A stretch of DNA of 64,000 nt, taken from positions 3,410,001 through 3,474,000 of the forward strand of contig NZ_VFNU01000001.1 of the NCBI RefSeq assembly GCF_006715725.1, written 5' to 3'. Below, piece after piece: positions 45,694 through 52,988 of the stretch (within the stretch, counting starts at the first letter, position 1; each line of letters starts with the position of its first letter). The position numbers were made by a program, and so were the translations under genes. The stretch is from Nocardioides sp. SLBN-35 (GTDB lineage: Bacteria > Actinomycetota > Actinomycetes > Propionibacteriales > Nocardioidaceae). A model generated the notes under the pieces. The model was not told where the DNA came from and searched no databases. It worked only from the letters and a program-made list of their open reading frames with translations.

Positions 45694-47032
45694 AGACGGT
45701 CGCGCGGGGGCGGATGTTCTGGTTTCCCGCGAACACGTTCTCGGGGTCGTACTCCGACTTGATGGCCACGAGACGCTCGTACTTCTCGGCACCGAAGGCG
45801 GCCCGGATCCGCTCGTCGCCCTCGTCGCCGATGAAGTTGAGGTAGACGCCGCCGGTGGTGAACGGGGCGTTGGCGCGGCGGTAGTCGCGGACCCAGGCGA
45901 TGTTCTCCTCGTCGTCGGCCTCGTCCATCCACGTCGCGAACGGGTGGCTGACCCAGCGGGCGGCCCGCTGGTTGAGCGGGGTGGCGTCGGCGTCGACGCG
46001 GGCCAGCGCGCCACCCCACGGGAGGAGGAGGTGCTGGGTCATCGGCGAGGGCCGGCCCGCGCCGGCGGCGAGGAAGACGTCGAGGGCCGCGTCGGGGAAG
46101 CTGTCGTGGTAGTCGGCGCTCCAGTACTGCCGCAGGCCGGGCGGGTCGTCGATCATCTGCTGGAACGCGGCATACGGCATCGGCCCGACCAAGTCGACCG
46201 CCGGCCCGAGGTCGCGCATCACCTGGACCAGCTCGGTGCCCACGGCGTGGTCGCCGTTCCAGCAGACGGCGAGGCCGACCGCCGGCTCGCCTTGGAGGTA
46301 CGCCGGCACGAACTCCTCGGGCGGACCGCTGATCACGACCAGCGCGGTGCCCAGCTCGTCGGGCGCGTCGTCCGCCCAGTCCCGGTAGGCGTGCGCGACC
46401 TCGGAGGCGCGGTCGAAGGGCCACAGCATCAGACCGGCGAGGATCGTCGGTCCGACCGGGTGCAGCCGGAACTCCAGCGCGGTCACGACACCGAAGTTGC
46501 CCCCGCCGCCCTTGCTGGCCCAGAGCAGGTCGGGGTGCTGGCGCTCGTCGGCCCGCAGCTCGCGGCCGTCCGCGGTGACCAGCTCGATCGCGAGCAGGTT
46601 GTCGCAGCTGAGCCCGTACTGGCGCTCCAGCCAGCCGGACCCGCCGCCGAGCGTCAGCCCGGCGACCCCGGTCGTGGAGACCCGGCCGCCGGTGGTGGCC
46701 AGGCCGTGCTCCTGCGCGGCGGCGTCGAACTCGCCCCAGGTGCAGCCCGCGCCGACCCGCGCGCGGCGGGCGGAGGCATCGATCTCGATCCCCTTCATCG
46801 GGCGTACGTCGACCACCAGGCCGTCGTCGTTGGTCGACTGCCCGGCCACCGAGTGCCCACCGGACCGTACGGCGACCGCGAGCCCGTCGCGGGCGGCACG
46901 CTCGAGCGCCTCCCGGACGTCCGCCGGTCCGTCGCAGGCCGCGATGACGCGGGGCCGCTTGTCGATCATGGCGTTGAAGAGAGCGCGCTGCTCGTCGTAC
47001 CCGGCCTCGTCGGGGCCGCACCACTTCGTCAT
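45692..47032 (-). CDS. FAD-linked oxidase, berberine-bridge (BBE) type
   Basis: 446 residues. The PCMH FAD domain has VAVRSGGHSVAGQSTNDDG, where the His is the usual covalent FAD attachment site. VGAGCTWGEFDAAAQEHGL and GVAGLTLGGGSGWLERQYGL follow. The C-terminal BBE element is GDERIRAAFGAEKYERLVAIK with YDPENVFAGNQNIRP. Such enzymes oxidise alcohols, sugars or alkaloid-like amines. There is no signal peptide. It starts at 47032 with CCAGGAGG-type ribosome site and diverges from plsC. It heads the cupin/P450/Rieske run. Confidence 0.9.
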   Translation of the reverse strand: MTKWCGPDEAGYDEQRALFNAMIDKRPRVIAACDGPADVREALERAARDGLAVAVRSGGHSVAGQSTNDDGLVVDVRPMKGIEIDASARRARVGAGCTWGEFDAAAQEHGLATTGGRVSTTGVAGLTLGGGSGWLERQYGLSCDNLLAIELVTADGRELRADERQHPDLLWASKGGGGNFGVVTALEFRLHPVGPTILAGLMLWPFDRASEVAHAYRDWADDAPDELGTALVVISGPPEEFVPAYLQGEPAVGLAVCWNGDHAVGTELVQVMRDLGPAVDLVGPMPYAAFQQMIDDPPGLRQYWSADYHDSFPDAALDVFLAAGAGRPSPMTQHLLLPWGGALARVDADATPLNQRAARWVSHPFATWMDEADDEENIAWVRDYRRANAPFTTGGVYLNFIGDEGDERIRAAFGAEKYERLVAIKSEYDPENVFAGNQNIRPRATV

Positions 47033-47140
47033 GCTCCTGGCCTCCTGGCCTCGTGGCCCCTCCCCCACCAGCCACGATCCCCGCGCCGGGCCGCCGTGGC
47101 ATCCCGTGGAATGGGGAAAAGGTCCGGACCCGGGCAGAAC

Positions 47141-47146
47141 TAGGCT
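47141..47146 (+). promoter_or_regulatory. -10 element of plsC-like gene (leaderless)
   Basis: TAGGCT, 6 nt before the GTG at 47153. Confidence 0.45.
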
Positions 47147-47152
47147 GGCCCC

Positions 47153-47821
47153 GTGCTGTACTCGGTCCTTCACACCACGGTCCCGCCCCTCGCCCGCGCC
47201 GTGTGGCGGCCGACCATCGAGGGCGTCGCCAACGTGCCGCTGACCGGTGCGGTGCTGTTCGCGAGCAACCACCTCAGCTTCGCCGACAGCGTGGTGATCC
47301 CGATCGTCGCACCGCGCAAGGTGGTGTTCCTGGCGAAGGCGGAGTACTTCACCGGGCCCGGCATCAAGGGCCGGCTCAGCAGGGCCTGGTTCGAGGGACT
47401 CGGCATGGTCCCGGTCGACCGCAGCGACACCCGCGCGGCGCTGAACTCGCTCGACGTGGCGCTCGACGTGCTCGGCAAGGGCGAGGCGTTCGGGATCTAT
47501 CCCGAGGGCACCCGCTCCCGCGACGGGCGGCTCTACCGCGGCCGGACCGGGGTGGCGCAGCTCGCCCTGACGGCCGGCGTACCCGTCGTGCCTGTCGGGC
47601 TGACCGGGACCGACCAGCTGCAGCCGGTCGACGCCCGGTTCCCCCGGCGGGCGAAGGTCACCGTGCGGTTCGGGAAGCCACTCGACTTCGCCGGGCGCTT
47701 CGAGGGCGTCGCGCCGGGCCGGGCGCGACGGGAGGCGACCGACGAGATCATGGACGCCATCCACGCGCTGACCGGCCAGGAGCTGGCCGGCGCCTACAAC
47801 GAGCGACCGGTCGACGCCTGA
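47153..47821 (+). CDS. plsC: 1-acyl-sn-glycerol-3-phosphate acyltransferase (PlsC family)
   Basis: Acylates lysophosphatidate on the way to phosphatidate. 222 residues from a GTG. The catalytic motif NHLSFAD is a good match to NH-x4-D, GLGMVPVDRSD is the second block, and IYPEGTRSRDGRLYRGRTGVA contains the substrate motif EGTR. VPVVPVGLTGTDQLQP is the fourth. Length is typical. It has no partner gene; TAGGCT lies 6 nt before the start. A paralogue used for other acyl acceptors is possible, since actinobacteria carry several. Confidence 0.9.
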   Translation: MLYSVLHTTVPPLARAVWRPTIEGVANVPLTGAVLFASNHLSFADSVVIPIVAPRKVVFLAKAEYFTGPGIKGRLSRAWFEGLGMVPVDRSDTRAALNSLDVALDVLGKGEAFGIYPEGTRSRDGRLYRGRTGVAQLALTAGVPVVPVGLTGTDQLQPVDARFPRRAKVTVRFGKPLDFAGRFEGVAPGRARREATDEIMDAIHALTGQELAGAYNERPVDA

Positions 47822-47943
47822 GCTGCGCGCGCCCGCTCCGCCCGCCCACTCCGGAGGGCTGGCGTGTCGCTCTGCCCAGGAGTAGGCAGGGACCTACCGG
47901 CGATGCCGGTCGGGCGTCGCCCTGCCCCTGAGAGGAGTGGGTC

Positions 47944-48546
47944 GTGTACGCACGTTCGAGCACGTTCCACGGCAACCCCGCCAAGATCGACGCGGGCATC
48001 AAGTTCGTCGAGGCCGAGGCGGCCCCGACGCTCAGCAAGATGGAGGGCTGTCTCGGGCTGTCGCTGCTGGTCGACCGCGCGACCGGCTACTGCATCGCGA
48101 CCAGCTCGTGGGAGACCGAGGAGGCGATGACCGCGAGCGACGCGATGCTGCGGCCGATGCGCGACCGAGGCCGCGACGTCCTCGGTGCCTCGATGCAGGT
48201 CGACAGCTGGGAGATCGTCGTCATGCACCGCACGCACCACGCAGCGTGCTGCCGGGCCAGCTGGCTCGAGGGCGACCTCGACGCCATGACCGAGACCTTC
48301 CGGGTCGCGCTGCTCCCCCGCCTGGAGGAGATGGACGGCTTCTGCAGCGCCAGCCTGCTCGTCGACCGGGCCACCGGCCTCGGCTGCGCGACGACGGCCT
48401 GGGAGTCGCACGACGCGATGGTGGCCAGCCGCGCGATGGCCGACGAGATGCGTGAGCGCGCGGCGACGGAGTCCTCCGGCGTCGTCGTCGAGGTGCACGA
48501 GTTCGACCTGGCGTACGCGCACCTGCACGTGCCCGAGATGGCCTGA
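47944..48546 (+). CDS. Tandem ABM (antibiotic biosynthesis monooxygenase)-like protein
   Basis: 200 residues from a GTG preceded by GAGAGGAG. Two similar halves each look like a dimeric alpha/beta-barrel ABM unit: YARSSTFHG with GCLGLSLLVDRATGYCIATSSWETEEAM, and CCRASWLEGDLDAM with GFCSASLLVDRATGLGCATTAWESHDAM. The repeated SLLVDRATG and A-T-x-x-W-E show internal duplication, so one chain would make the whole barrel. ABM folds include heme-degrading and quinone-forming enzymes; the activity here is unknown. Confidence 0.8.
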   Translation: MYARSSTFHGNPAKIDAGIKFVEAEAAPTLSKMEGCLGLSLLVDRATGYCIATSSWETEEAMTASDAMLRPMRDRGRDVLGASMQVDSWEIVVMHRTHHAACCRASWLEGDLDAMTETFRVALLPRLEEMDGFCSASLLVDRATGLGCATTAWESHDAMVASRAMADEMRERAATESSGVVVEVHEFDLAYAHLHVPEMA

Positions 48547-48713
48547 GTCTCCCGGGGTCGGGTGTGTGTGAGTGACCACTGGCTCACCCTCACCCACCCA
48601 ACTCGCCGAGGCGCTGACTCCCCGCTCTCGGTATCCGCGGGGCGTTCACGGGTACGGCCTCCCTCGGGTCCGGACGTGGACCCGCGCACCCACGGACCCT
48701 CGAGGAGCAGGCC

Positions 48714-49268
48714 ATGAGCAAGGACGTCGTCGACCTCATCATGAACGACCACCGGGAGCTCGAGAAGCTCTTCGACACTCTCCTCAACGAGCCGGACAAG
48801 AGGGCAGCGCTGGTGCCCGTGATGACCACGCTGCTCACGGCCCACAGCCGGGCCGAGGAGTCCGAGGTCTACCCGGCGGCGAGCGAGGCCGGCGGTGCCG
48901 ACGACGTCGAGCACAGCCAGAAGGAGCACCTCGAGGCCGACCGGCTCGCCCTCGCACTCTCCGAGACCGACCCGTCGTCGCCGGACTTCCCGACCGCGCT
49001 GAAGAAGCTGGTCGACGCGGTCAGCCACCACGTCGAGGAGGAGGAGACGACCGTGCTGCCCGGCATGCGTGAGCACCTGGACGAGGCGCGGCGGGCCGAG
49101 CTCGGCGAGGCGTTCCTCGCCGCACGTGAGGAGCACCTCGGCGAGCAGCCGGCCGACATCACGAAGGCCGAGCTCGACCAGCAGGCCGCCAACGCCGGCG
49201 TCTCCGGCGCCTCGTCGATGAGCAAGGACGAGCTGCAGGGAACGCTCGAGGCCGAGGCGGAGTCGTGA
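48714..49268 (+). CDS. Hemerythrin-domain protein with a C-terminal SAP/Rho-N-like tail
   Basis: 184 residues. The four-helix HHE domain has NDHRELEKLFDTLL, TTLLTAHSRAEESEVYPAA, QKEHLEADRLALAL and VSHHVEEEETTVLPGM, giving the His/Glu diiron ligands. The C-terminal 35 residues (AELDQQAANAGVSGASSMSK, then DELQGTLEA) look like the short helix-extended-helix of Rho-N/SAP/HeH motifs that bind nucleic acid. A GAGGAG ribosome site precedes the ATG. The FGD-like gene starts one base after the stop. Proposed roles are oxygen, NO or iron sensing; the tail's role is a guess. Confidence 0.82.
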   Translation: MSKDVVDLIMNDHRELEKLFDTLLNEPDKRAALVPVMTTLLTAHSRAEESEVYPAASEAGGADDVEHSQKEHLEADRLALALSETDPSSPDFPTALKKLVDAVSHHVEEEETTVLPGMREHLDEARRAELGEAFLAAREEHLGEQPADITKAELDQQAANAGVSGASSMSKDELQGTLEAEAES

Positions 49269-49269
49269 G

Positions 49270-50235
49270 GTGAGGATCGGCTACTTCCTGTCCAGCGAGG
49301 AGTACACGCCGAGCCAGCTCGTCGAGCAGGCGCTGGCAGCGGAGGACGCGGGGTTCGACGGGCTGTGGATCAGCGACCACATCCAGCCCTGGAACTCCAC
49401 GCAGGGGCAGAGCCCGATGGTCTGGCCGATGATCGGGGCGATCGCCCAGGTGAGCGCCCTGCCCATCATGACCGCGGTGACCTGTCCCATCGGTCGGCAG
49501 AGCCCTCTCATGGTCGCCCACGCGGCAGCGACCTGCGCCGTGCTCAACCCCGGGTTCCGGCTCGGGGTGGGCACGGGCGAGGCGCTCAACGAGCACCTGA
49601 CCGGTCAGGGGTGGCCGTCCTTCGACGTACGCATCGAGATGCTGCGCGAGGCGGTCGACCTGATGCGGGCGCTGTGGACCGGCGAGACCGTCGACCACCG
49701 CGGCCGGTGGTTCACGGTGGACGACGCGCGCCTGTGGACGCTGCCCGGCACCCCGCCGGAGATCTGGATGTCGGGCTTCGGCGAGAAGGCGACCCGGGTC
49801 GCCGCCGAGATCGCGGACGGCTACGTCAACACCGCGCCCGGCGCCGAGCTCCGCTCGCTGTTCAGCGAGGCGTCGGGTGGGCGGCCGACGGCAGCCGGGC
49901 TGAAGGTCGCCTTCGCCCCCAGCAGGGAGGAGGGCGTCGAGCACGCCCACCGGCTGTGGGCCAACGCCGGGCTCCCGGGCGAGCTGGCCCAGGTCCTCCC
50001 GTCACCGCGGCACTTCGAGCAGGCCTCGGAGCTGGTGACGAAGCAGGCCACCGCCGAGAGCGTGGTCGCGGGCTCGGCCGCGGGCGAGCACGTCGCGGCC
50101 GTGCGCGAGTACGCCGAAGCCGGGTACGACGAGGTGTACGTCTCCAACATGGGTCCGCACTACCGGGAGATGATCGAGTTCTACGGCGAGCAGGTGCTGC
50201 CCGGGGTGCGGAGGTCGACGAGCGCGGCGGACTGA
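49270..50235 (+). CDS. F420-dependent oxidoreductase, FGD/TIGR03557-like
   Basis: 321 residues from the GTG at 49270. The luciferase-like barrel is clear: MRIGYFLSSEEYTPSQLVEQ, AEDAGFDGLWISDHIQPWN, PGFRLGVGTGEALNEHLTG, GLKVAFAPSREEGVEHAH and AGYDEVYVSNMGPHYREMIE. The motifs match the glucose-6-phosphate-dehydrogenase-like F420 group more than the short LLM enzymes. It may reduce F420 with an unknown substrate or oxidise a sugar phosphate. It is one base after the hemerythrin gene, so the two are cotranscribed. Confidence 0.87.
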   Translation: MRIGYFLSSEEYTPSQLVEQALAAEDAGFDGLWISDHIQPWNSTQGQSPMVWPMIGAIAQVSALPIMTAVTCPIGRQSPLMVAHAAATCAVLNPGFRLGVGTGEALNEHLTGQGWPSFDVRIEMLREAVDLMRALWTGETVDHRGRWFTVDDARLWTLPGTPPEIWMSGFGEKATRVAAEIADGYVNTAPGAELRSLFSEASGGRPTAAGLKVAFAPSREEGVEHAHRLWANAGLPGELAQVLPSPRHFEQASELVTKQATAESVVAGSAAGEHVAAVREYAEAGYDEVYVSNMGPHYREMIEFYGEQVLPGVRRSTSAAD

Positions 50236-50347
50236 TCGCTGTCGCTGCGGTCGAGACCACGATCCCCCAGGCCGTCGAGGACCTCGTCGTCGCCTACACC
50301 GCTCGCGGCTGACGGCCAGCCCCGCGCGTCAGCTCGTCACGGATCTT

Positions 50348-51295
50348 TCAGGCGGCAGGCTCGCGCTCGAGGAAGACGATGCCCTCGTCGAGCGTCGGGA
50401 CGATCTCGGTGCCGACCTTGCGGGCCAGGAGGTCGTCGAGCCGGTCGAGCGGACCGATCAGGACCCGGCCGCCGGCGCGGGCGACGCGGATCGCGGCGTC
50501 CACCTTGGGCTGCATCGAGCCCTCGGCGAACGTCAGCTCGGCGATGGCGTCGGCCGAGGCGGTGACGATGTCGCGCTGCTGGGGAGTGCCCCAGTTCTCG
50601 CTGACGTAGTCGCCGTCGGTGAGCATGATCAGCACGTCGGCGCCGATCTCGGCGGCGAGGGCAGCGCTGGCCTGGTCCTTGTCGACGACGGCCTGGACGC
50701 CGACGTGGCGGCCCAAGCTGTCGAGGCGGACCGGCACACCGCCGCCACCCACGCACACGCACAGGGTGCCGTCCTCGAGCAGCCGCTGGATGAGCGGTGC
50801 CTGGACGATGGTGAGGGGCTGCGGCGACGGGACGACGCGGCGGAACGCGTTGCCGTCCTTGGCGATGGTCCAGCGGTACTCGGCCGCGGCCTCGGCCGCG
50901 TCGTGCGCGGAGTACTGCGGGCCGATCAGCTTGGTGGGCCGGTCGAAGGCCGGGTCGTCCTCGGAGACGACGGTGGTCGTGATGATGCCCGCGACCTCAC
51001 GCTCGCCCTTGACGGCGTTGGCCAGCTCCTGCTGGACGACGTAGCCGATCATGCCCTGGGTCTCGGCGCCGAGGATGTCGAGCGGGTACGCCGCGACGTC
51101 CTGGTAGGCGAGGTTCTGCAGTGCCAGCAGGCCGACCTGCGGTCCGTTGCCGTGGGTGATCACCAGCTCGGTGGTGCGAGCCAGCTCGGCGAGCGCCTGG
51201 CACGTGGAGCGGACGTTGGCCCGCAGGTACTCCGCCGTCATCGGCTCGCCTCGACGCGCGAGGGCGTTCCCGCCCAGGGCCACTACGACTCGCAT
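50348..51295 (-). CDS. arcC: Carbamate kinase
   Basis: Reversible transfer of phosphate between carbamoyl phosphate and ADP, giving ATP in catabolism. 315 residues from the ATG at 51295, which has AGGAGG six bases upstream; the ATG at 51301 sits directly on that site and is rejected. Hallmarks are VVALGGNALARRG at the start, VITHGNGPQVGLLALQN, CVGGGGVPV, VVDKDQASAALAAEIGADVLIMLTD and SMQPKVDAAIRVARAGGRVLIG. The gene is divergent from the allFGH-type operon across paired TGGTATACCA operators, which ties it to that pathway (E. coli uses a carbamate kinase there too). Confidence 0.95.
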   Translation of the reverse strand: MRVVVALGGNALARRGEPMTAEYLRANVRSTCQALAELARTTELVITHGNGPQVGLLALQNLAYQDVAAYPLDILGAETQGMIGYVVQQELANAVKGEREVAGIITTTVVSEDDPAFDRPTKLIGPQYSAHDAAEAAAEYRWTIAKDGNAFRRVVPSPQPLTIVQAPLIQRLLEDGTLCVCVGGGGVPVRLDSLGRHVGVQAVVDKDQASAALAAEIGADVLIMLTDGDYVSENWGTPQQRDIVTASADAIAELTFAEGSMQPKVDAAIRVARAGGRVLIGPLDRLDDLLARKVGTEIVPTLDEGIVFLEREPAA

Positions 51296-51325
51296 GAACA
51301 TCCTCCTGCTTGCTGGGGTACGGCT

Positions 51326-51355
51326 TGGTATACCATTTAGTAGAATGGTATACCA
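51326..51355. promoter_or_regulatory. Paired TGGTATACCA operators (GntR/FCD-like) between arcC and allH
   Basis: Two perfect 10-bp palindromes TGGTATACCA at 51326-51335 and 51346-51355, 20 bp centre to centre, about two helical turns. Together they form a larger inverted repeat with arms TGGTATACCATT and AATGGTATACCA. For the allH operon the pair overlaps a TTGGTA/TATACC promoter with an 18-bp spacer, and the symmetry gives an equivalent promoter toward arcC. The sequence type resembles FadR/GntR sites. No such regulator is in the window. Confidence 0.75.
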
Positions 51356-51427
51356 TCAGCTGAGGGACTGAGGCCCCGCTCACGGGTCCCTCACGAGAAC
51401 TCACGAGCCCAGACGAAGGAGTCCCGG

Positions 51428-52378
51428 GTGGTGGCGACTGCCGGAGAGCACGCGGTACGGCTGGTCGACGCCGTCTCCGTCGACGCGCTGCTCGCCGACG
51501 GGCTCCCCACCGACGGGCGCACCGGCGCCGTCCACTCCGTGCACACGAAGGTCGTCAACCTGCGCACGCCCGACGGCCTGCTCTGCTGCCTGTCGAGCGA
51601 CGAGCTCGACGACGCGCCGCGCACCGTCCGGATCGCCGCCGCCGACTGGGCGCGGATCGACTGGCACCTCGACGACCCGGTCCGGTTCGGCCCCCACCTG
51701 ACCCACGAGTACGACGGCACGACGGTCGTGCTCGCCGGCGCAGCGCGCTGGCAGCCCTCCCCCGCCGACGCCACGGCGCTGGCCGCGCTCGCCCCCGACG
51801 AGCTGCGGGCCGCGGCCGCCACCATCGAGCGGCACCTGACGCCCCCGGCCGGCCGCACGCCGTTCGACGTCCTCAGCGCCGACGAGCTCGGCCGTCGTAC
51901 GGCGGTCCTGGGCGACGCCGTCCGCGACGGCGACCGCGAGGCGACCACTGCAGCCGCGGCCCGCCTGGTCGGGCTCGGCTCCGGGCTGACCCCCAGCGGC
52001 GACGACGTGCTGACCGGCCTCGCCGTGCTCGCGGCGGCCGGCGGCATGCTGCTCGAGCGGATCCGGCCGGCCCTGGCCGATGCGGTCCTCGGCGGCAGCC
52101 CGCTCGAGGAGCGCACCACCGAGGTCAGCGCGGCGACCCTGACCGAGGCCGTCGCCGGCCGGGGGCGCCAGCGGATCCACGTCCTCGTCTCCGCCCTCGG
52201 CGCGACCGGTACCACCCCGGCCCTGGTCGACGCCGTGCTGCGGGTGCGCGCCATCGGCCACACCTCGGGCGCCGACATCCTCACCGGCCTGCGCCTCGGG
52301 CTCGCGCTCGAGGCGGACCTGCGCCAGGCGGACCGCCTCGCGGTTCCGTCACCCATCCACCCGAAGGAGATCTCGTGA
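51428..52378 (+). CDS. allH: DUF2877 protein, AllH-like oxamate carbamoyltransferase component
   Basis: 316 residues from a GTG with GAAGGAG upstream. The diagnostic motif LVGLGSGLTPSGDDVLTGL of DUF2877 is present, with LCCLSSDELDDAPRTVRIAA and LVSALGATGTTPALVDAVL around it. In E. coli the DUF2877 protein YlbF works with FdrA and YlbE and the three are now named AllH, AllF and AllG, the oxamate carbamoyltransferase. The same three families occur here next to a carbamate kinase. The true carbamoyl substrate is inferred. It overlaps the ankyrin gene by 4 bp. Confidence 0.85.
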   Translation: MVATAGEHAVRLVDAVSVDALLADGLPTDGRTGAVHSVHTKVVNLRTPDGLLCCLSSDELDDAPRTVRIAAADWARIDWHLDDPVRFGPHLTHEYDGTTVVLAGAARWQPSPADATALAALAPDELRAAAATIERHLTPPAGRTPFDVLSADELGRRTAVLGDAVRDGDREATTAAAARLVGLGSGLTPSGDDVLTGLAVLAAAGGMLLERIRPALADAVLGGSPLEERTTEVSAATLTEAVAGRGRQRIHVLVSALGATGTTPALVDAVLRVRAIGHTSGADILTGLRLGLALEADLRQADRLAVPSPIHPKEIS

Positions 52379-52977
52379 CCACACCCCCAGCCGACGAGCG
52401 GTACCTCGCCGCCGCGGCCGCCGGCGACCTGGACGGCGTACGCGCCGCCCTCGCCGACGGCGCCGACAAGGACGCCGTCGACCGGGAGGAGGCGAGCGCC
52501 GTCCTGGCGGCCGCGCGCGGCCGGCACCACGACGTGGTGCGCTTCCTGATCGGCGAGGGGGTCGACATCGACGCGCAGGACCAGACCTGCTTCAACCCGT
52601 TCATCCACGGGTGCATCCACGACGACCTCGAGCTCGTGAGGATCATGGTCGAGGCGGGCACCGATCTGAAGCGGCTCACCCGCTTCGGCGGCAACGGCCT
52701 CACCCCGGCCGCCGAGAAGGGCCACCTCGAGATCGTGCGCTACCTGCTCGAGAACACGAACATCAACGTCAACCTGACCAACACCCTCGGGTGGACCGCC
52801 CTGATCGAGACGATCATCCTCGGCGACGGCGGCCCGGTCCGCCAGCAGACCGCGGAGCTGCTGCTCGAGCACGGCGCCAAGCCCGGCATGACCGACGAGT
52901 GGGGCGTCACGCCCCTCGACCTCGCGCGCAAGCGCGGGTTCGACGACCTCGCCGCCGTGATCGAGCGCTACCTCTGA
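52375..52977 (+). CDS. Ankyrin-repeat protein in the allFGH-type operon
   Basis: 200 residues from a GTG overlapping the allH stop. It has about five ankyrin repeats: AAAAGDLDGVRAALADGADK, AARGRHHDVVRFLIGEGVDI, IHDDLELVRIMVEAGTDL, AAEKGHLEIVRYLLENTNIN and ARKRGFDDLAAVIERYL. No signal peptide or catalytic domain is seen, so it should be a cytosolic protein-binding scaffold. Its position inside the operon, coupled to allH and 11 bp before fdrA, suggests a partner of the carbamoyltransferase complex; this is inference. The E. coli operon lacks it. Confidence 0.88.
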   Translation: MTTPPADERYLAAAAAGDLDGVRAALADGADKDAVDREEASAVLAAARGRHHDVVRFLIGEGVDIDAQDQTCFNPFIHGCIHDDLELVRIMVEAGTDLKRLTRFGGNGLTPAAEKGHLEIVRYLLENTNINVNLTNTLGWTALIETIILGDGGPVRQQTAELLLEHGAKPGMTDEWGVTPLDLARKRGFDDLAAVIERYL

Positions 52978-52988
52978 GAGGACCTGAG

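Noticed and set aside
48547..48713. A terminator hairpin between the ABM and hemerythrin genes
   Set aside because: GTGTGTGTGAGTG and CACCCTCACCC pair only imperfectly, with several mismatches, so I did not list it.
50236..50347. A short coding continuation after the FGD-like gene
   Set aside because: About 26 residues remain open without a start or ribosome site; it looks like a decayed or random frame.
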